Source: Pseudomonadota bacterium (GTDB lineage Bacteria; Pseudomonadota; Gammaproteobacteria; Steroidobacterales; Steroidobacteraceae). From it: DNA of 64,000 nucleotides. The notes below the pieces were generated by a model. It was not told the DNA's origin, did no database searches, and saw only the letters and a program-made list of their open reading frames with translations. Below are positions 21,437 to 31,527 of this stretch, in pieces (position 1 is the stretch's first letter; each line of letters opens with the position of its first letter). Location: contig JANYAE010000115.1 in NCBI GenBank assembly GCA_025355105.1, positions 52,004 to 116,003 on the forward strand, given 5' to 3'. A program made the position numbers and the translations under genes.

Positions 21437-22705
21437 ATGAGCCCACTGCCCGCGAACAGCGGTTCGGGCCGCTACGTCAGCCGCCTGACCAGCGGTGCGC
21501 TCGCCATCATCATGGCCGGCGGCCGCGGCGAACGGCTGAAGCAGCTGACCACCGGGCGGGCCAAGCCGGCGACGCCGTTCGGCGGCAAGTTCCGGATCAT
21601 CGACTTCGTGCTGTCGAACTGCGTCAATTCCGGCATCCGGCAGATCGCGGTGTTGACCCAGTACAAGTCCCAGTCGTTGATCGAGCACGTGCAGCGCGGC
21701 TGGGGCTACCTGCGCGGCGAATTCGGCGAGTTCGTCGACGTGATCCCGGCGCAGCAGCAGATCGGCGCGCACTGGTATCGCGGCACGGCCGATGCCGTCT
21801 ACCAGAACCTCGACTACATCCGCACCCACCGTCCCAAGCACGTGCTGGTGCTCGCCGGCGACCACATCTACACGATGGACTACGGTCCGATGATCGCGTA
21901 CCACGTCGAGAAGCACGCCGACATCACGGTCGGCGTGGTCGAGGTGCCGCGCGAGCGCGCCCGCGAGTACGGCGTGCTGTCGGTGACCGAGTTCAACCGC
22001 GTGGTGCGCTTCAGCGAGAAGCCGGCCGAGCCTGAGCCGATTCCGGGACGGCCCGGCACGGCGCTCGCCTCGATGGGGATCTACATCTTCAATGCCGACC
22101 TGCTCGAGGAGCTGTTGACCGCCGACGCCGCGCGCGAGGACACGCAGCGCGACTTCGGCAGGAACATCATCCCGGCGGCGATCGAGGAGCTGCAGGTGTT
22201 CGCCTACGCGTTCCAGGACGTGCGCACGCGCGCGCAGGCCTACTGGCGCGACGTCGGCACGCTCGATGCGTACTACGAGGCGAACATGGAGCTCGTCTAC
22301 GTGCGCCCGGAGCTCAACATCTACGACGAGGAGTGGCCGATCTGGACCTACCAGCTGCAGCGGCCGCCCGCGAAGTTCATCCTCGACGAGGACGGCCGGC
22401 GCGGCATGGCGGTCAACGCGATGGTGGCCGGCGGCTGCATCATCTCGGGGGCGCTGGTGCGCGAGTCGCTGCTGTTTTCCGACGTTCGCGTCGAGGAGCG
22501 CTCGGTGGTGCAGGCCTCGGTCGTTCTGCCGCGGGTCTCGGTTGGACGCGACTGCGTGGTGCAGCGGGCGATCCTCGACGAGGGCTGCGTAGTGCCGGAT
22601 GGTATGCAGATCGGCGTCGACCTTGCCGCCGACCAGAGTCGCTTCGAGGTCACGGCCAAGGGCGTCGTGCTGGTGACCCCCGACATGCTCCGGGACCCGG
22701 CTTGA
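21437..22705 (+). CDS. glgC: Glucose-1-phosphate adenylyltransferase
   Basis: The 422-residue enzyme makes ADP-glucose for glycogen synthesis. Near the N-terminus it has the nucleotide-binding [20 protein letters not shown] and the [16 protein letters not shown] signature. [27 protein letters not shown] and the substrate-binding FSEKP follow. A left-handed beta-helix domain completes the C-terminus. ATG 21437 follows a weak GGAAG; the longer open frame lacks conserved features. Length matches bacterial GlgC. It sits 25 bp before malQ. Confidence 0.95.
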   Translation: MSPLPANSGSGRYVSRLTSGALAIIMAGGRGERLKQLTTGRAKPATPFGGKFRIIDFVLSNCVNSGIRQIAVLTQYKSQSLIEHVQRGWGYLRGEFGEFVDVIPAQQQIGAHWYRGTADAVYQNLDYIRTHRPKHVLVLAGDHIYTMDYGPMIAYHVEKHADITVGVVEVPRERAREYGVLSVTEFNRVVRFSEKPAEPEPIPGRPGTALASMGIYIFNADLLEELLTADAAREDTQRDFGRNIIPAAIEELQVFAYAFQDVRTRAQAYWRDVGTLDAYYEANMELVYVRPELNIYDEEWPIWTYQLQRPPAKFILDEDGRRGMAVNAMVAGGCIISGALVRESLLFSDVRVEERSVVQASVVLPRVSVGRDCVVQRAILDEGCVVPDGMQIGVDLAADQSRFEVTAKGVVLVTPDMLRDPA

Positions 22706-22730
22706 GCGCGCGCCGCGCGCGGGTCGGCGC

Positions 22731-24194
22731 GTGAGCCCGCCGGCCCTGCTGCGGGTGCTCGACCGGCGGCGCGCCGGCGTGCTGCTGCACGCGACGTCGC
22801 TGCCGGACGCGACGCACGGCGCGCTCGGCCAGGCCGCGCGCAGCTTCGTCGACTGGCTGGCGGCCGGCGGCTTCTCGGTCTGGCAGTTCCTGCCGCTCGG
22901 CCCAGTGGGCCCGGACCGGTCACCGTATTTCGCGCGTTCCAACCATGGCGGCGATCCCGGCCTGGTCGACCTGGCGGCGCTGGGCGCCGCCGGACTGCTC
23001 GAGACGCGCGAGCTCGGACACCTGCCGCGCGCGGCGCTGCTGTCACGTGCCGCGCGCGCGGTCGCCGTCGACGCCGGCACCGAGGGTCGCGCGTTCGCGG
23101 CGTTTCGCGAGCGCGAGGCGTATTGGCTGCGCGACTACGCGCTGTTCATGGCGATCCAGGACCAGCAGCGCGGCTTGCCGTGGTGGCAGTGGCCGGAGCC
23201 GCTTAGGCGGCGCGACGCGACCGCGCTGGCCGCGGCGCTCGCCACGCTCGCGGGGCCGATCGCCGAACTCGAGGCCGGTCAGTACTTCTTCCACAGCCAG
23301 TGGCACGCGCTGCGCGCCTATGCGGCCGGGCGCGGCGTGCGCCTCTTTGGCGACATCCCCATCTACCTCGCGCCGGACAGCGTCGAGGTCTGGGCGCATC
23401 CGCAGCTGTTCCAGCTCGACGACGCCGGCCGGCCGACGGCAGTCGCCGGCGTGCCGCCGGACTACTTCTCTGTCGATGGCCAGCGCTGGGGCAACCCGCT
23501 GTACCGCTGGGAGGCGCACGAGGCGAGCGGCTTCGAATGGTGGCTCGAGCGGCTGCGGGCGCAGTTCGAGCTCTTCGACCTGGTGCGCATCGACCACTTC
23601 CGCGGCCTCGAGGCCTACTGGGCGGTGCCGGTCTCGGCGCCGACGGCCGCCACCGGCGAATGGCGCCGCGCCCCGGGCGAGGCGTTGCTGCGGCGCGCGC
23701 GCGAGGTGTTCGGCGGCCTCGAGGTCGTGGCCGAGGATCTCGGCGTGATCACGCCGCACGTCGAGGCGCTGCGCGACGGCTTCGCTCTGCCGGGCATGCG
23801 CATCGCGCAGTTCGGCTTCGACGGCGAGCAGCGCAACGTGCACGTGCCGCACCACTGGACGGCGCGCTCGGTCGGCTACACCGGCACGCACGACAACGAC
23901 ACGAGCGCCGGCTGGTACGCGCACCTTGACGCCGGCGCGCAGCAATTCGTCGCCGACTATCTCGGCGCGACGCCTGCCGAGGTGGTGCCGGCGCTGGTGC
24001 GCACCGTGCTCGCGTCGGTCGCCGAGCTCGCGGTCGTGCCGATGCAGGACCTGCTCGGCCTCGGTACCGAGGCGCGCATGAACCTGCCGGGCACCACCGA
24101 GGGCAACTGGGCATGGCGCTTCGCGTGGCGCGACGTGCCGCCGGGCCTCGCCGCCCGCTGTGAACGCTGGAACCGGGTCTATGGCCGCGTTTGA
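22731..24194 (+). CDS. malQ: 4-alpha-glucanotransferase (amylomaltase)
   Basis: The 487-residue GH77 enzyme rearranges alpha-1,4-glucans. It starts at GTG 22731. Signatures are RAGVLLHATSLPD, LPLGPVGPDRSPYFARSNHG, GDIPIYLAPDSVEVWAHP and the catalytic trio: D288 in LVRIDHFRGLEAYW, E335 in VVAEDLGVITPHVEALR, and D388 in GTHDNDT. Length fits bacterial MalQ. It works with GlgP on oligosaccharides and glycogen outer chains. Its 3' end overlaps the lipoprotein gene by 14 nt. Confidence 0.95.
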   Translation: MSPPALLRVLDRRRAGVLLHATSLPDATHGALGQAARSFVDWLAAGGFSVWQFLPLGPVGPDRSPYFARSNHGGDPGLVDLAALGAAGLLETRELGHLPRAALLSRAARAVAVDAGTEGRAFAAFREREAYWLRDYALFMAIQDQQRGLPWWQWPEPLRRRDATALAAALATLAGPIAELEAGQYFFHSQWHALRAYAAGRGVRLFGDIPIYLAPDSVEVWAHPQLFQLDDAGRPTAVAGVPPDYFSVDGQRWGNPLYRWEAHEASGFEWWLERLRAQFELFDLVRIDHFRGLEAYWAVPVSAPTAATGEWRRAPGEALLRRAREVFGGLEVVAEDLGVITPHVEALRDGFALPGMRIAQFGFDGEQRNVHVPHHWTARSVGYTGTHDNDTSAGWYAHLDAGAQQFVADYLGATPAEVVPALVRTVLASVAELAVVPMQDLLGLGTEARMNLPGTTEGNWAWRFAWRDVPPGLAARCERWNRVYGRV

Positions 24195-24669
24195 ACCCGG
24201 CGTCGTGCCCGCAGCGGCCGCGCGCCGCGCGTCGGCGCTGTTCGCGGTCGTGCTGCTCGCCGGCTGCGCCGCGCTCGCGCCGCACTTCGAGCATCCGCGG
24301 CTCTTCCTGATCGGCGTCGAGGTCAAGGACGCGACCCTCGGCGAGCAGCACTTTCGGGTGCGCATGCGGGTTCAGAACCCGAACGACCGGGCGCTGCCGG
24401 TGCGCGGCATCGACTACACGATCCGGCTCGGCGACGAGGACTTCGGCGCCGGCAGCACGGTGAGCGAATTCGTCGTCCCGGCTCGCGGTGAGGCCGACTT
24501 CGAAATGCTGGTGACGACCAACCTCGCGGCGACGCTCTGGAAGGTGCTGCCGCGGCTCAAGGACTCGTCGCAGCGGCTCGAGTACCGCCTGCTGGGCAAG
24601 GTCCGCACCGACCTCGCCTTCCTGCACACGATCCCGTTCGACGAGCGCGGCAGCTTCCCGGTCAGGTAG
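24181..24669 (+). CDS. LEA14/WHy-type lipoprotein
   Basis: The 162-residue protein has a lipoprotein signal (LFAVVLLAGCAALAP, lipobox LAGC). A beta-sandwich of the water-stress-and-hypersensitive-response (WHy/LEA14) type follows, with VEVKDATLGEQHFRVRMRVQ and NPNDRALPVRGIDYTIRLG. WHy proteins are linked to desiccation and stress protection, but the bacterial lipoprotein role is unknown. ATG 24181 lies within the last codons of malQ. It overlaps the oppositely oriented ATP-grasp gene by 8 bp at the 3' end. Confidence 0.8.
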   Translation: MAAFEPGVVPAAAARRASALFAVVLLAGCAALAPHFEHPRLFLIGVEVKDATLGEQHFRVRMRVQNPNDRALPVRGIDYTIRLGDEDFGAGSTVSEFVVPARGEADFEMLVTTNLAATLWKVLPRLKDSSQRLEYRLLGKVRTDLAFLHTIPFDERGSFPVR

Positions 24670-25882
24670 CGCGCACCCTGAGCGTCTCGCCGATCGCGTC
24701 GAGCATGAGGCGCAGGTAGTCGTAGTCCGGGTGCCGTACTCGCAGCCAGGCGTTCGCCATGTAGCCGGCCTCGATCGGCTGCGTCGGCGTGCCGGGCGGC
24801 GGCAGATGCGAGGCCACGATCCACTCGCCGAACTTCGACCAGACGCGGTCGGCGCCCTCGTAACCGGCGATGCGCCCGTCGCGGTCCGGCCGCAGCGCGA
24901 TCATGCCGCAGGCGTAGCGGCGCGTCGGCGGCTCGAGCGGCCGGCCGTGGGCGATCGCCATGCCCCATTCGCGATAGATGTCGAACTCGTTGGCCGCGGC
25001 GTACACGTCCCACTGGCCGACGCCCGGCGGCCGGCAGCCGATCTCTGAGAATTTGAGTCCCTTGGGGCCGAAGAACCACTCCATGTGGGTCGCCGACGTG
25101 CCGATGCCCAGCACGTCGATGACGCGGCGGGTCATCTGCCGCACCTCCTCGTAACCGGGCGCGTCGATCCGGTTGGTGGCAACGATCTGCGGCGAGATCC
25201 AGCGCTCGCGCATGGCCACCAGAACGCCCGGAAAATAGTGCGAGATGAACTCGTGCGCGACCTGGCCGTGCACCGAGATCGTGTCGATGAAGCCCTCGTG
25301 GCCCTCGATGAACTCCTCGACCGCGATCGATGCGCCGCGCTCGACGCCTGAGGCCGCGATCGCGCGCTCGAGCTCATCTGGCGTATCGACGCGGGTCGTG
25401 CCGGCGGCGCCGGCGCCGGCACGAGGCTTCAAGATCAGCGGGTAACCGACCTGCGCCGCGAACTCGCGCACGGCGCGCGCGTCGTCGGCGCTGGTCGACT
25501 GCGCGCACGGCACGCCGGCCTCGCGCAGCGCCTGCTTCATCGCCGGCTTGTCGCGGCACAACCAGGCCGTGCGCACCGAGGTTCCGGGAATGCCGCTGGC
25601 CTCGCGCACGCGCGCCACCGGCAGGATGTGTGCCTCGATCGTCGCCTCCAGCCGGTCGACCCACAGCCGGGCCTGGACGCGGCGAACCGCCGCCAGCAGT
25701 CCGGCCTCGTCGACCACCGAGCGCACCGTCTCGTAGTCGGCGAGCCACTGCCTGAGTTCGGCATCGAGCGCCGCCGCCGGTCGCTCGCCGATGCCGATCA
25801 CGCGCGCGCCGGCCGCCGCGAGTCCGCGCACGAAGTCGCGCTGATAGTACGGAAAGGCCGGCTCGACGAAGATGACGTTCAT
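24662..25882 (-). CDS. ATP-grasp ligase (paralogue 1, next to glgA)
   Basis: The 406-residue protein starts MNVIFVEPAFPYYQRDFVRG. An N-terminal Rossmann-like domain is followed by an ATP-grasp fold: YPLILKPRAGAGAAGT binds the phosphates, SIAVEEFIEG the adenine side, and FSEIGCRPPGVGQWD the magnesium ligands. Family knowledge: ATP-grasp enzymes join a carboxylate to an amine or thiol through an acyl-phosphate. The substrate is not predictable. It is a clear paralogue of 27437-28654 (shared EWISPQV/RWISPQI and CRPPG/ARPPG blocks). ATG 25882 was chosen because the long upstream frame is glgA shadow. It follows glgA by 26 bp on the same strand. Confidence 0.82.
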   Translation of the reverse strand: MNVIFVEPAFPYYQRDFVRGLAAAGARVIGIGERPAAALDAELRQWLADYETVRSVVDEAGLLAAVRRVQARLWVDRLEATIEAHILPVARVREASGIPGTSVRTAWLCRDKPAMKQALREAGVPCAQSTSADDARAVREFAAQVGYPLILKPRAGAGAAGTTRVDTPDELERAIAASGVERGASIAVEEFIEGHEGFIDTISVHGQVAHEFISHYFPGVLVAMRERWISPQIVATNRIDAPGYEEVRQMTRRVIDVLGIGTSATHMEWFFGPKGLKFSEIGCRPPGVGQWDVYAAANEFDIYREWGMAIAHGRPLEPPTRRYACGMIALRPDRDGRIAGYEGADRVWSKFGEWIVASHLPPPGTPTQPIEAGYMANAWLRVRHPDYDYLRLMLDAIGETLRVRAT

Positions 25883-25908
25883 CGCGGTTCCGCCTCCGGC
25901 GGTTGCGC

Positions 25909-27369
25909 TCAGTCCGGCCCGACGAGCCGGCGGTAGGCATCGATGTACAGCGCGCCCTGGCGCTGCCACGAGAAGTCCTCTGCCATCGCGTTCGCCATCA
26001 GCTGCCGCCAGTGCTGCGGCTGGCCGTAGAGCTCGAGCGCGCTCTCGACCGCCCAGCGCAGCGCCGCGGCATCGTAGTTCTCGAACACGATGCCGGTGCC
26101 CGCGCCGTGCGCCGGCGAGTACAGCGACACCGAGTCGGCGAGCCCGCCGGTGCGGCGCACGATCGGCACCGTGCCGTAGCGCAGGCTGTACATCTGGTTG
26201 AGGCCGCAGGGCTCGTACAGCGACGGCATCAGGAAGGCGTCGCTCGCGGCCTCGATCCAGTGGGCCAGCTCCTCGCTGTAGCCGCGGTGGTAGACGACCC
26301 GGCCGGGAAACGAACGCTCGAGCGCGGCGAGGAACTCCTCGTACTGGCGCTCGCCGGAGCCGAGCGCGACCAGCGCGCAGTCGCGGCGGCCGAGGATGGC
26401 GGGCAGCACCGCCGGCAGCAGCTCGATGCCCTTCTGCGTCACCAGCCGGCTGACGAGCCCCAACAGCATCGTGCCCGGGCCGGTGCGCAGCCCGAGCCGC
26501 TCGGCGAAGGCGCGTTTCAGCGCCGCCTTGCCGGTGAGGTCGTCGCGCGAGAAGTGAATCGGCAGGTAGCGGTCGCGCGCGGGGTCCCACTCGTCGTAGT
26601 CGACGCCGTTCAGGATGCCGACCAGGCGGTCGCCGCGCGAGCGGAGGAACGGATCGAGGCCGAGGCCGTACTCCGGCGTGCAGATCTCGCGCGCATAGGT
26701 CGGGCTCACGGTCGAGACCAGGTCGGCGTACAGCACGCCGTGCAGCATCGAGTTGATGCGTCCGGCCTTGAGCTGGTCCTGGTGCAGCAGCCAGGCCGCG
26801 TCGCCGAGGCCGAGCTCGTCGGCGTGCTCCGCGCCGAACACGCCCTGGTAGCCGATGTTGTGGATCGTCAGCACCGAACGCGTCGCGGCGAACAGGCGGT
26901 CCCACGCGTAGCTGGTCTTGAGCCACAGCGGGCCGAAGGCCGTGTGCCAGTCGTTGCAGTGCAGAACGTGCGGCGCGAAGCCCATGCGCTGCGCCGACTC
27001 GAGCGCGGCGCGGGTCAGCGCCAGGAAGCGCCGGTGCTCATCGTCGTCGGCGGAGTACACTCCGGGGCGGTCGAACAGCGCCGGACAGTCGACGAAGTAG
27101 AGCTTGAGCTCGGAACCCGGCGCCGCGCCGGTCAGGATCCGGTAGCGGTAGAGGTGCGGCCCGAGGCGAAGCTCCAGGTTCTGCAGGAACTCGACTGGCG
27201 CGAGCGCGAGCGATTGCTCGGCGATGCGCCGGTAGAACGGCAGGAACACCCGCACGTCGTCGCCGCGGCCGTGCAGGAAGCGCGACAGGGCGGTCGACAC
27301 GTCCGCGAGGCCGCCGGTCTTCGCGAGCGGCGCGTACTCGGCGGTGACGAATAGCACCCGGTAGGACAC
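25909..27369 (-). CDS. glgA: Glycogen (starch) synthase, ADP-glucose type
   Basis: The 486-residue GT5 enzyme elongates alpha-1,4-glucan from ADP-glucose. The N-terminus has VLFVTAEYAPLAKTGGLADV (K17-T-G-G-L, ADP-glucose binding). HCNDWHTAFGPL and the C-terminal PSLYEPCGLNQMYSLRYG plus RRTGGLADSV are all family signatures. GTG 27369 was preferred to the longer frame from 27435 because it gives the normal GlgA N-terminus and lies 8 nt past a TATACT. It is divergent from ATP-grasp 2 and followed by ATP-grasp 1. It is separated from glgC by about 3 kb in opposite orientation. Confidence 0.94.
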   Translation of the reverse strand: MSYRVLFVTAEYAPLAKTGGLADVSTALSRFLHGRGDDVRVFLPFYRRIAEQSLALAPVEFLQNLELRLGPHLYRYRILTGAAPGSELKLYFVDCPALFDRPGVYSADDDEHRRFLALTRAALESAQRMGFAPHVLHCNDWHTAFGPLWLKTSYAWDRLFAATRSVLTIHNIGYQGVFGAEHADELGLGDAAWLLHQDQLKAGRINSMLHGVLYADLVSTVSPTYAREICTPEYGLGLDPFLRSRGDRLVGILNGVDYDEWDPARDRYLPIHFSRDDLTGKAALKRAFAERLGLRTGPGTMLLGLVSRLVTQKGIELLPAVLPAILGRRDCALVALGSGERQYEEFLAALERSFPGRVVYHRGYSEELAHWIEAASDAFLMPSLYEPCGLNQMYSLRYGTVPIVRRTGGLADSVSLYSPAHGAGTGIVFENYDAAALRWAVESALELYGQPQHWRQLMANAMAEDFSWQRQGALYIDAYRRLVGPD

Positions 27370-27377
27370 GAGCGGCA

Positions 27378-27383
27378 GTATAG
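27378..27383 (-). promoter_or_regulatory. -10-like hexamer of glgA, leaderless arrangement
   Basis: TATACT on the minus strand ends 8 nt before GTG 27369. A -35 is not clear. Confidence 0.4.
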
Positions 27384-27436
27384 CGAAGGCGCGCGCCCGC
27401 CCGCCCTGCGCTACGATCCGGCCGGGGAGGGACACG

Positions 27437-28654
27437 ATGAACGTGCTGCTGCTGTCGCCGGGCTATCCGGCGGAGATGCCCGAGTTCGCGCGCGGGCTCG
27501 CCGAGGTCGGGGCAACGGTCATCGGCGTCGGCGACCAGCCGGCCGAGGCGCTGCCGGAACGCACGCGCCGCGCGCTCGCGGCCTACGTGCGCGTCCGCTC
27601 GCTGTTCGACGAGGCGCGCTGCGTCGAGGAGTTGCGCGCCGAGCTCGGCGGCCGGCGCATCGACCGGGTCGAGTCGCTGTGGGAGCCGCTGATGCTGCTC
27701 GCGGCGCGCCTGCGCGAGGCGCTCGGCGCGCGCGGCCTCGGCGTCGAGGCGACCGTGCCGTTCCGCGACAAGGAAGTGATGAAGCGCCGGCTCGACGCGG
27801 CCGGCATCCGCACACCGCGCCACGTCGCGGCGCACAACGCCGCCGAGTGCTGGGAGGCCGCCGAGCGCATCGGCTTTCCGCTGATCCTGAAGCCGATCGC
27901 CGGCGCGGGCTCGGCGGACACCTGGCGCTGCGACGACGCCGACGAGCTGCGCGCCGTGCTGCCGCGCATCGCGCACGTGCCGGTCGTCAGCGTTGAGGAA
28001 TTCGTCGACGGCGAGGAGTACACCTTCGACACCGTGACCATCGACGGCGAGGTTCGCTACTACAACGTCGCCTGGTACCGGCCGCGGCCGCTGCTCGCGC
28101 GCAGCAACGAGTGGATCAGCCCGCAGGTGATCGCGCTGCGCGAGCCTGACGCACCGGCACTCGCGGGCGGGGTCGCGATGGGCCTGGCGGTGATCGCGGC
28201 GCTCGGCTTCGACACCGGCTTCACGCACATGGAGTGGTACCGCAAGGCCGACGGCGAAGTCGTGTTCGGCGAGATCGGCGCGCGGCCGCCCGGCGCGCAC
28301 CAGGTGGACCAGATGAACTATGCCTGCGACTTCGACGTGTTCCGGGAATGGGCGCGCGCGGTGACCGCGGGCCGCTTCGAGGCGCGCATCGAGCGCCGCT
28401 ACAACGTGGCGTCGGTCTTCAAGCGCGCCCACGGCCAGGGCACGATCAGCGCCATCGAGGGCCTCGAGGAGCTCTACCGGCGGCACGGCGCGGCGATCGC
28501 CTGGAACCACCTGCTGCCGGTCGGCGCGCGGCGCCGCAACTGGAAGCAGACGCTGGTGTCGGACGGCTTCCTGCTGGTCCGGCACCCGGAACTTGCCACC
28601 ACGCTGGCGATCGCCGACGAGATCGGCGAGCGCGTCCAGCTCTATGCGCGCTGA
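27437..28654 (+). CDS. ATP-grasp ligase (paralogue 2, divergent from glgA)
   Basis: The 405-residue protein has the same layout as the gene at 24662. The N-terminal domain starts MNVLLLSPGYPAEMPEFARG. The ATP-grasp core has FPLILKPIAGAGSADTWRC, VVSVEEFVDGEEYTFDT and the metal-binding VVFGEIGARPPGAHQVD. A strong Shine-Dalgarno (GGGGAGGG) lies before ATG 27437, with TACGAT (27412-27417) as a possible -10. By family it should form an amide, ester or thioester bond using ATP; partners are unknown. It is followed 32 bp later by the M14 peptidase gene, so ligase and peptidase appear to share an operon. Confidence 0.82.
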   Translation: MNVLLLSPGYPAEMPEFARGLAEVGATVIGVGDQPAEALPERTRRALAAYVRVRSLFDEARCVEELRAELGGRRIDRVESLWEPLMLLAARLREALGARGLGVEATVPFRDKEVMKRRLDAAGIRTPRHVAAHNAAECWEAAERIGFPLILKPIAGAGSADTWRCDDADELRAVLPRIAHVPVVSVEEFVDGEEYTFDTVTIDGEVRYYNVAWYRPRPLLARSNEWISPQVIALREPDAPALAGGVAMGLAVIAALGFDTGFTHMEWYRKADGEVVFGEIGARPPGAHQVDQMNYACDFDVFREWARAVTAGRFEARIERRYNVASVFKRAHGQGTISAIEGLEELYRRHGAAIAWNHLLPVGARRRNWKQTLVSDGFLLVRHPELATTLAIADEIGERVQLYAR

Positions 28655-28686
28655 TCACGGCGCCGCCGCCACCACAGGAAGCTGAC

Positions 28687-31497
28687 ATGCAGAATGGTCT
28701 CGCCGCCGCCGCCCTGTTCGCGCTCGTCGCTGCCGCGCCTCCGGCCGGCCGCGCCGACGTCCTGCCGGATGTCGCCGAGCCGGGCTCGGCCGAGGACATC
28801 GCCGCCGCGACCACCGAGCCGCGCTTTCTGTCGCCGTGGGTCGCGTATCTGCCGCAGTCGGCGAGCGTGCCGTCGCCGCGCGCCTTCCTGCATCGCATTC
28901 CGGGCGCGGCCGGCGAGCTGGTGGAATCGGCGCAGGCCTACGCCTACTGCCGCGCGCTGGCCGCCGCCTCGCCGCGCGTGCGGCTGTTCAGCATCGGTCG
29001 CTCGGAGGAGGGCCGCGACATCGTGCTGCTCGCGATCGCTGATGAGGCCGGCATCCAGAACCTCGACGGTCTCAAAGCCGCGACCGCGGCGCTCGCCGAC
29101 CCGCGGCGCACCGATCCCGCCGCCGCGGAGCGCCTGATCGGCACCGCCCGGCCGGTCTACTACTTCAACGCCGCGCTGCACTCCGACGAGACCGGCTCGA
29201 CCGAATCGGTGCTCGAACTTGCCTACCGGCTCGCCGTGTCCGAGCAGCCGATGATCCGCCGCATCCGCTCGAGCCTCGTCGTGCTCATCAACCCGGTCTC
29301 GAACCCGGATGGCCGCGACAAGCAGGTCGAGTGGTTCTACCGCTACCTGAAGGGCAAGACCGACCGTGCGACGCTGCCGCGCCAGGCGCCGCCCTACTGG
29401 TCGAAGTACGCCTTCGTCGATATCAACCGCGACGCGCACCAGCAGACGCACGAGACCACCAAGGCCGTGCACCGGATGTTCCACGACTGGCACCCGACGG
29501 TGGTCCACGACCTGCACGAGGCGGTGGCGCTGCTGATGACCTGGAACGGCACCGGGCCCTACAACCCGAACATCGACGCGATCACCTTCAGCGAGTTCCT
29601 CGAGCTCAGCTTCCACGAGGTGCAGGTCATGAACGGCCTCGGCATGCCCGGGGTCTCCACCTGGAATTTCGGCGAGGGCTTCGCGCACCTGTTCCTCGAC
29701 TCGGTGGCCATGAACCACAACGCCATCGGCCGCGGCTACGAGACCTGGGGCAACGGCAGCGCGGAGACGATGACCTGGACGCTCGGGCCCGAGGACACCA
29801 GCCGCGAATGGTGGCGGCTGGTGCCGCCGCCGGCGACCGAGTTCGCCTGGTCGGCGCGCGATAACGTCAACTACAACGAGACCGCGGCGCTGGCCGCGCT
29901 CGACTTCTCCGCGCTGCACGCGCGCGAGCTCTTGTCGAACTTCTACCAGAAGGGCCTGCACTCCTGGCGCAAGGGCGTCGACGAGGCGCCGTTCGCGTTC
30001 TTGATCCCCGCCGAGCAGGGTGACCCTGCGCGCGTCGCGGCGCTGGTGGCGCGCCTGCTCGGCCAGCACATCGAGGTGAGCCGTGCGACGGCGCCGCTCG
30101 CCGTCCGCGAAGGCACGTACCCCGCAGGCACCTACGTCGTGCGCCTTGACCAGCCGTAACGCAACTACGCGGTGGACCTGCTGACCGCGCAGCACTACCC
30201 CAAGGACGGCGGCGAGCCCTACGACGACGTCTCCTGGTCGCTGCCGGCGCACTATCACCTCGAGGTCGTGCCGACGGCGGACGCCTCGATCCGCTCGGCG
30301 GCGCTCGCGCCGCTGACCGAGGCGCCCGCCGTCCACGGCCACGCGCCAGCGGCCGGCGCTGGCGCGTACCTGCTGCAGGACACCGGCCAGGAGAGCCTGC
30401 TCGAGGCGCGCTTCCGGCTGGCGGCGTTCCCGGTCGAGGTGGCCGAGCGCGGCTTTCGCGTCGACGGCCGCGACTATCCCGCGGGCTCCTGGATCATCGC
30501 CTCGCGCGCCGGTGTCGCCGCCGCGCTCGCGCGGGTCGCCGCCGATCTCGGCCTCGACTTCGCCGCCGCCGCAGCGCTGCCCGAGGTCGCCAGCCACGCC
30601 GCGCCCTGGCCGCGGCTCGGCCTCTACGTGCCGTGGGCGGATACCGACTCGATCGGCTGGGTGCGGTACTCGCTCGACCAGCGCCACGTGCCCTATGGCT
30701 ACGTCCGCGACGAGGACGTCCGCGCCGGCCACCTGCGCGAACGCTACGACGTGCTGCTGCTCGGCCACGTCGACCTGGAACTCGCGGAACTGCTGCAGGG
30801 CATCCCGAAGGCGTGGGGCCCGATGCCCTTCACGAAGACCGCGGCGACGCCGGCCTTCGGCACGCCGGCTGCTTCCGACGACATCACCGGCGGGCTCGGT
30901 GGTGCCGGGCTCGACCACCTCGCGGACTTCGTCCAGCGCGGTGGGCTGCTGGTGACACTCGGCAACGGCACGATGCTGCCGCTCGAGGCCGGCCTCGTGC
31001 GCGGCGTGCGACGCGAGGCCGGCGGCGTGCCGCGCAGCAGCCAGGGCGGCGGCGCGGATGCCGCCCAGGCCGCGCAGCAGGCGAGCACGCGCACGCCGGG
31101 ATCGCACCTGCGCGTGACGTTCGTGCGGCCGGAGCACCCGCTCGCCTACGGCTACGCGCCGCGCACGCACGTGTTCCGGCAGAACTTCGCGCTCTATTCG
31201 ACGCCGCGTCGCTGGTTGCGCATGGCGTACTGCACCAACTGCCTCGACGGACCGTTCGACCGGCGCGGTGTCGTGCTCGAGTGGGGCGACCGCGACGGCG
31301 CGCCACTCGTGGTCAGCGGCCAGGCCTGGGGCGAGAGCAGCCTGGTCGGTCGCTGGGCGATCCTCGACATGCCGGTCGGCGCCGGCCACGTGCTCGCGTT
31401 CAACTTCAACCCACTGCACCGCGACCTCAATCGCGGCGATCAGCGACTCGTCTGGAACGCGCTGATCAACTGGCAGTCGATCGTCGCGGCGCACTGA
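28687..31497 (+). pseudogene. Large M14-family metallocarboxypeptidase gene interrupted by one in-frame TAA
   Basis: One frame of 937 codons runs from ATG 28687 (preceded by CAGGAAG) to the stop at 31497, broken only by TAA at 30157-30159 (codon 491). It has a signal peptide ending near GRADV and a zinc-peptidase domain: H165 and E168 in ALHSDETGS, with VVHDLHEAV supplying H274 or H277. After the stop, RNYAVDLLTAQHYPKD and PYDDVSWSLPAHYHLE continue the same family without a frameshift. The C-terminal half, ending at 31497, is a GATase-like fold typical of ~900-residue M14 proteins. The residue before RN is normally Tyr (as I recall the DQPY motif), so TAC/TAT to TAA is the simplest cause. Alternatives are a sequencing error, readthrough, or two separate polypeptides (second from GTG 30172). 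Confidence 0.8.
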
Positions 31498-31527
31498 CGC
31501 GCGCCGCGCGGCCGGCGGGCGGCGCGC

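Noticed and set aside
20183..23080. 965-codon open frame on the minus strand across glgP and glgC
   Set aside because: Arg/Ala/His-rich translation without family motifs, antisense to clear glgP and glgC. A typical high-GC shadow frame.
28642..31494. 950-codon open frame on the minus strand
   Set aside because: Antisense to the M14 gene, with Arg/Val/His-rich low-complexity sequence and no signature.
30172..31497. Separate gene starting at GTG after the TAA
   Set aside because: It has the same frame as the upstream part, no ribosome-binding site, and continues the M14 protein directly. Treated as one interrupted gene.
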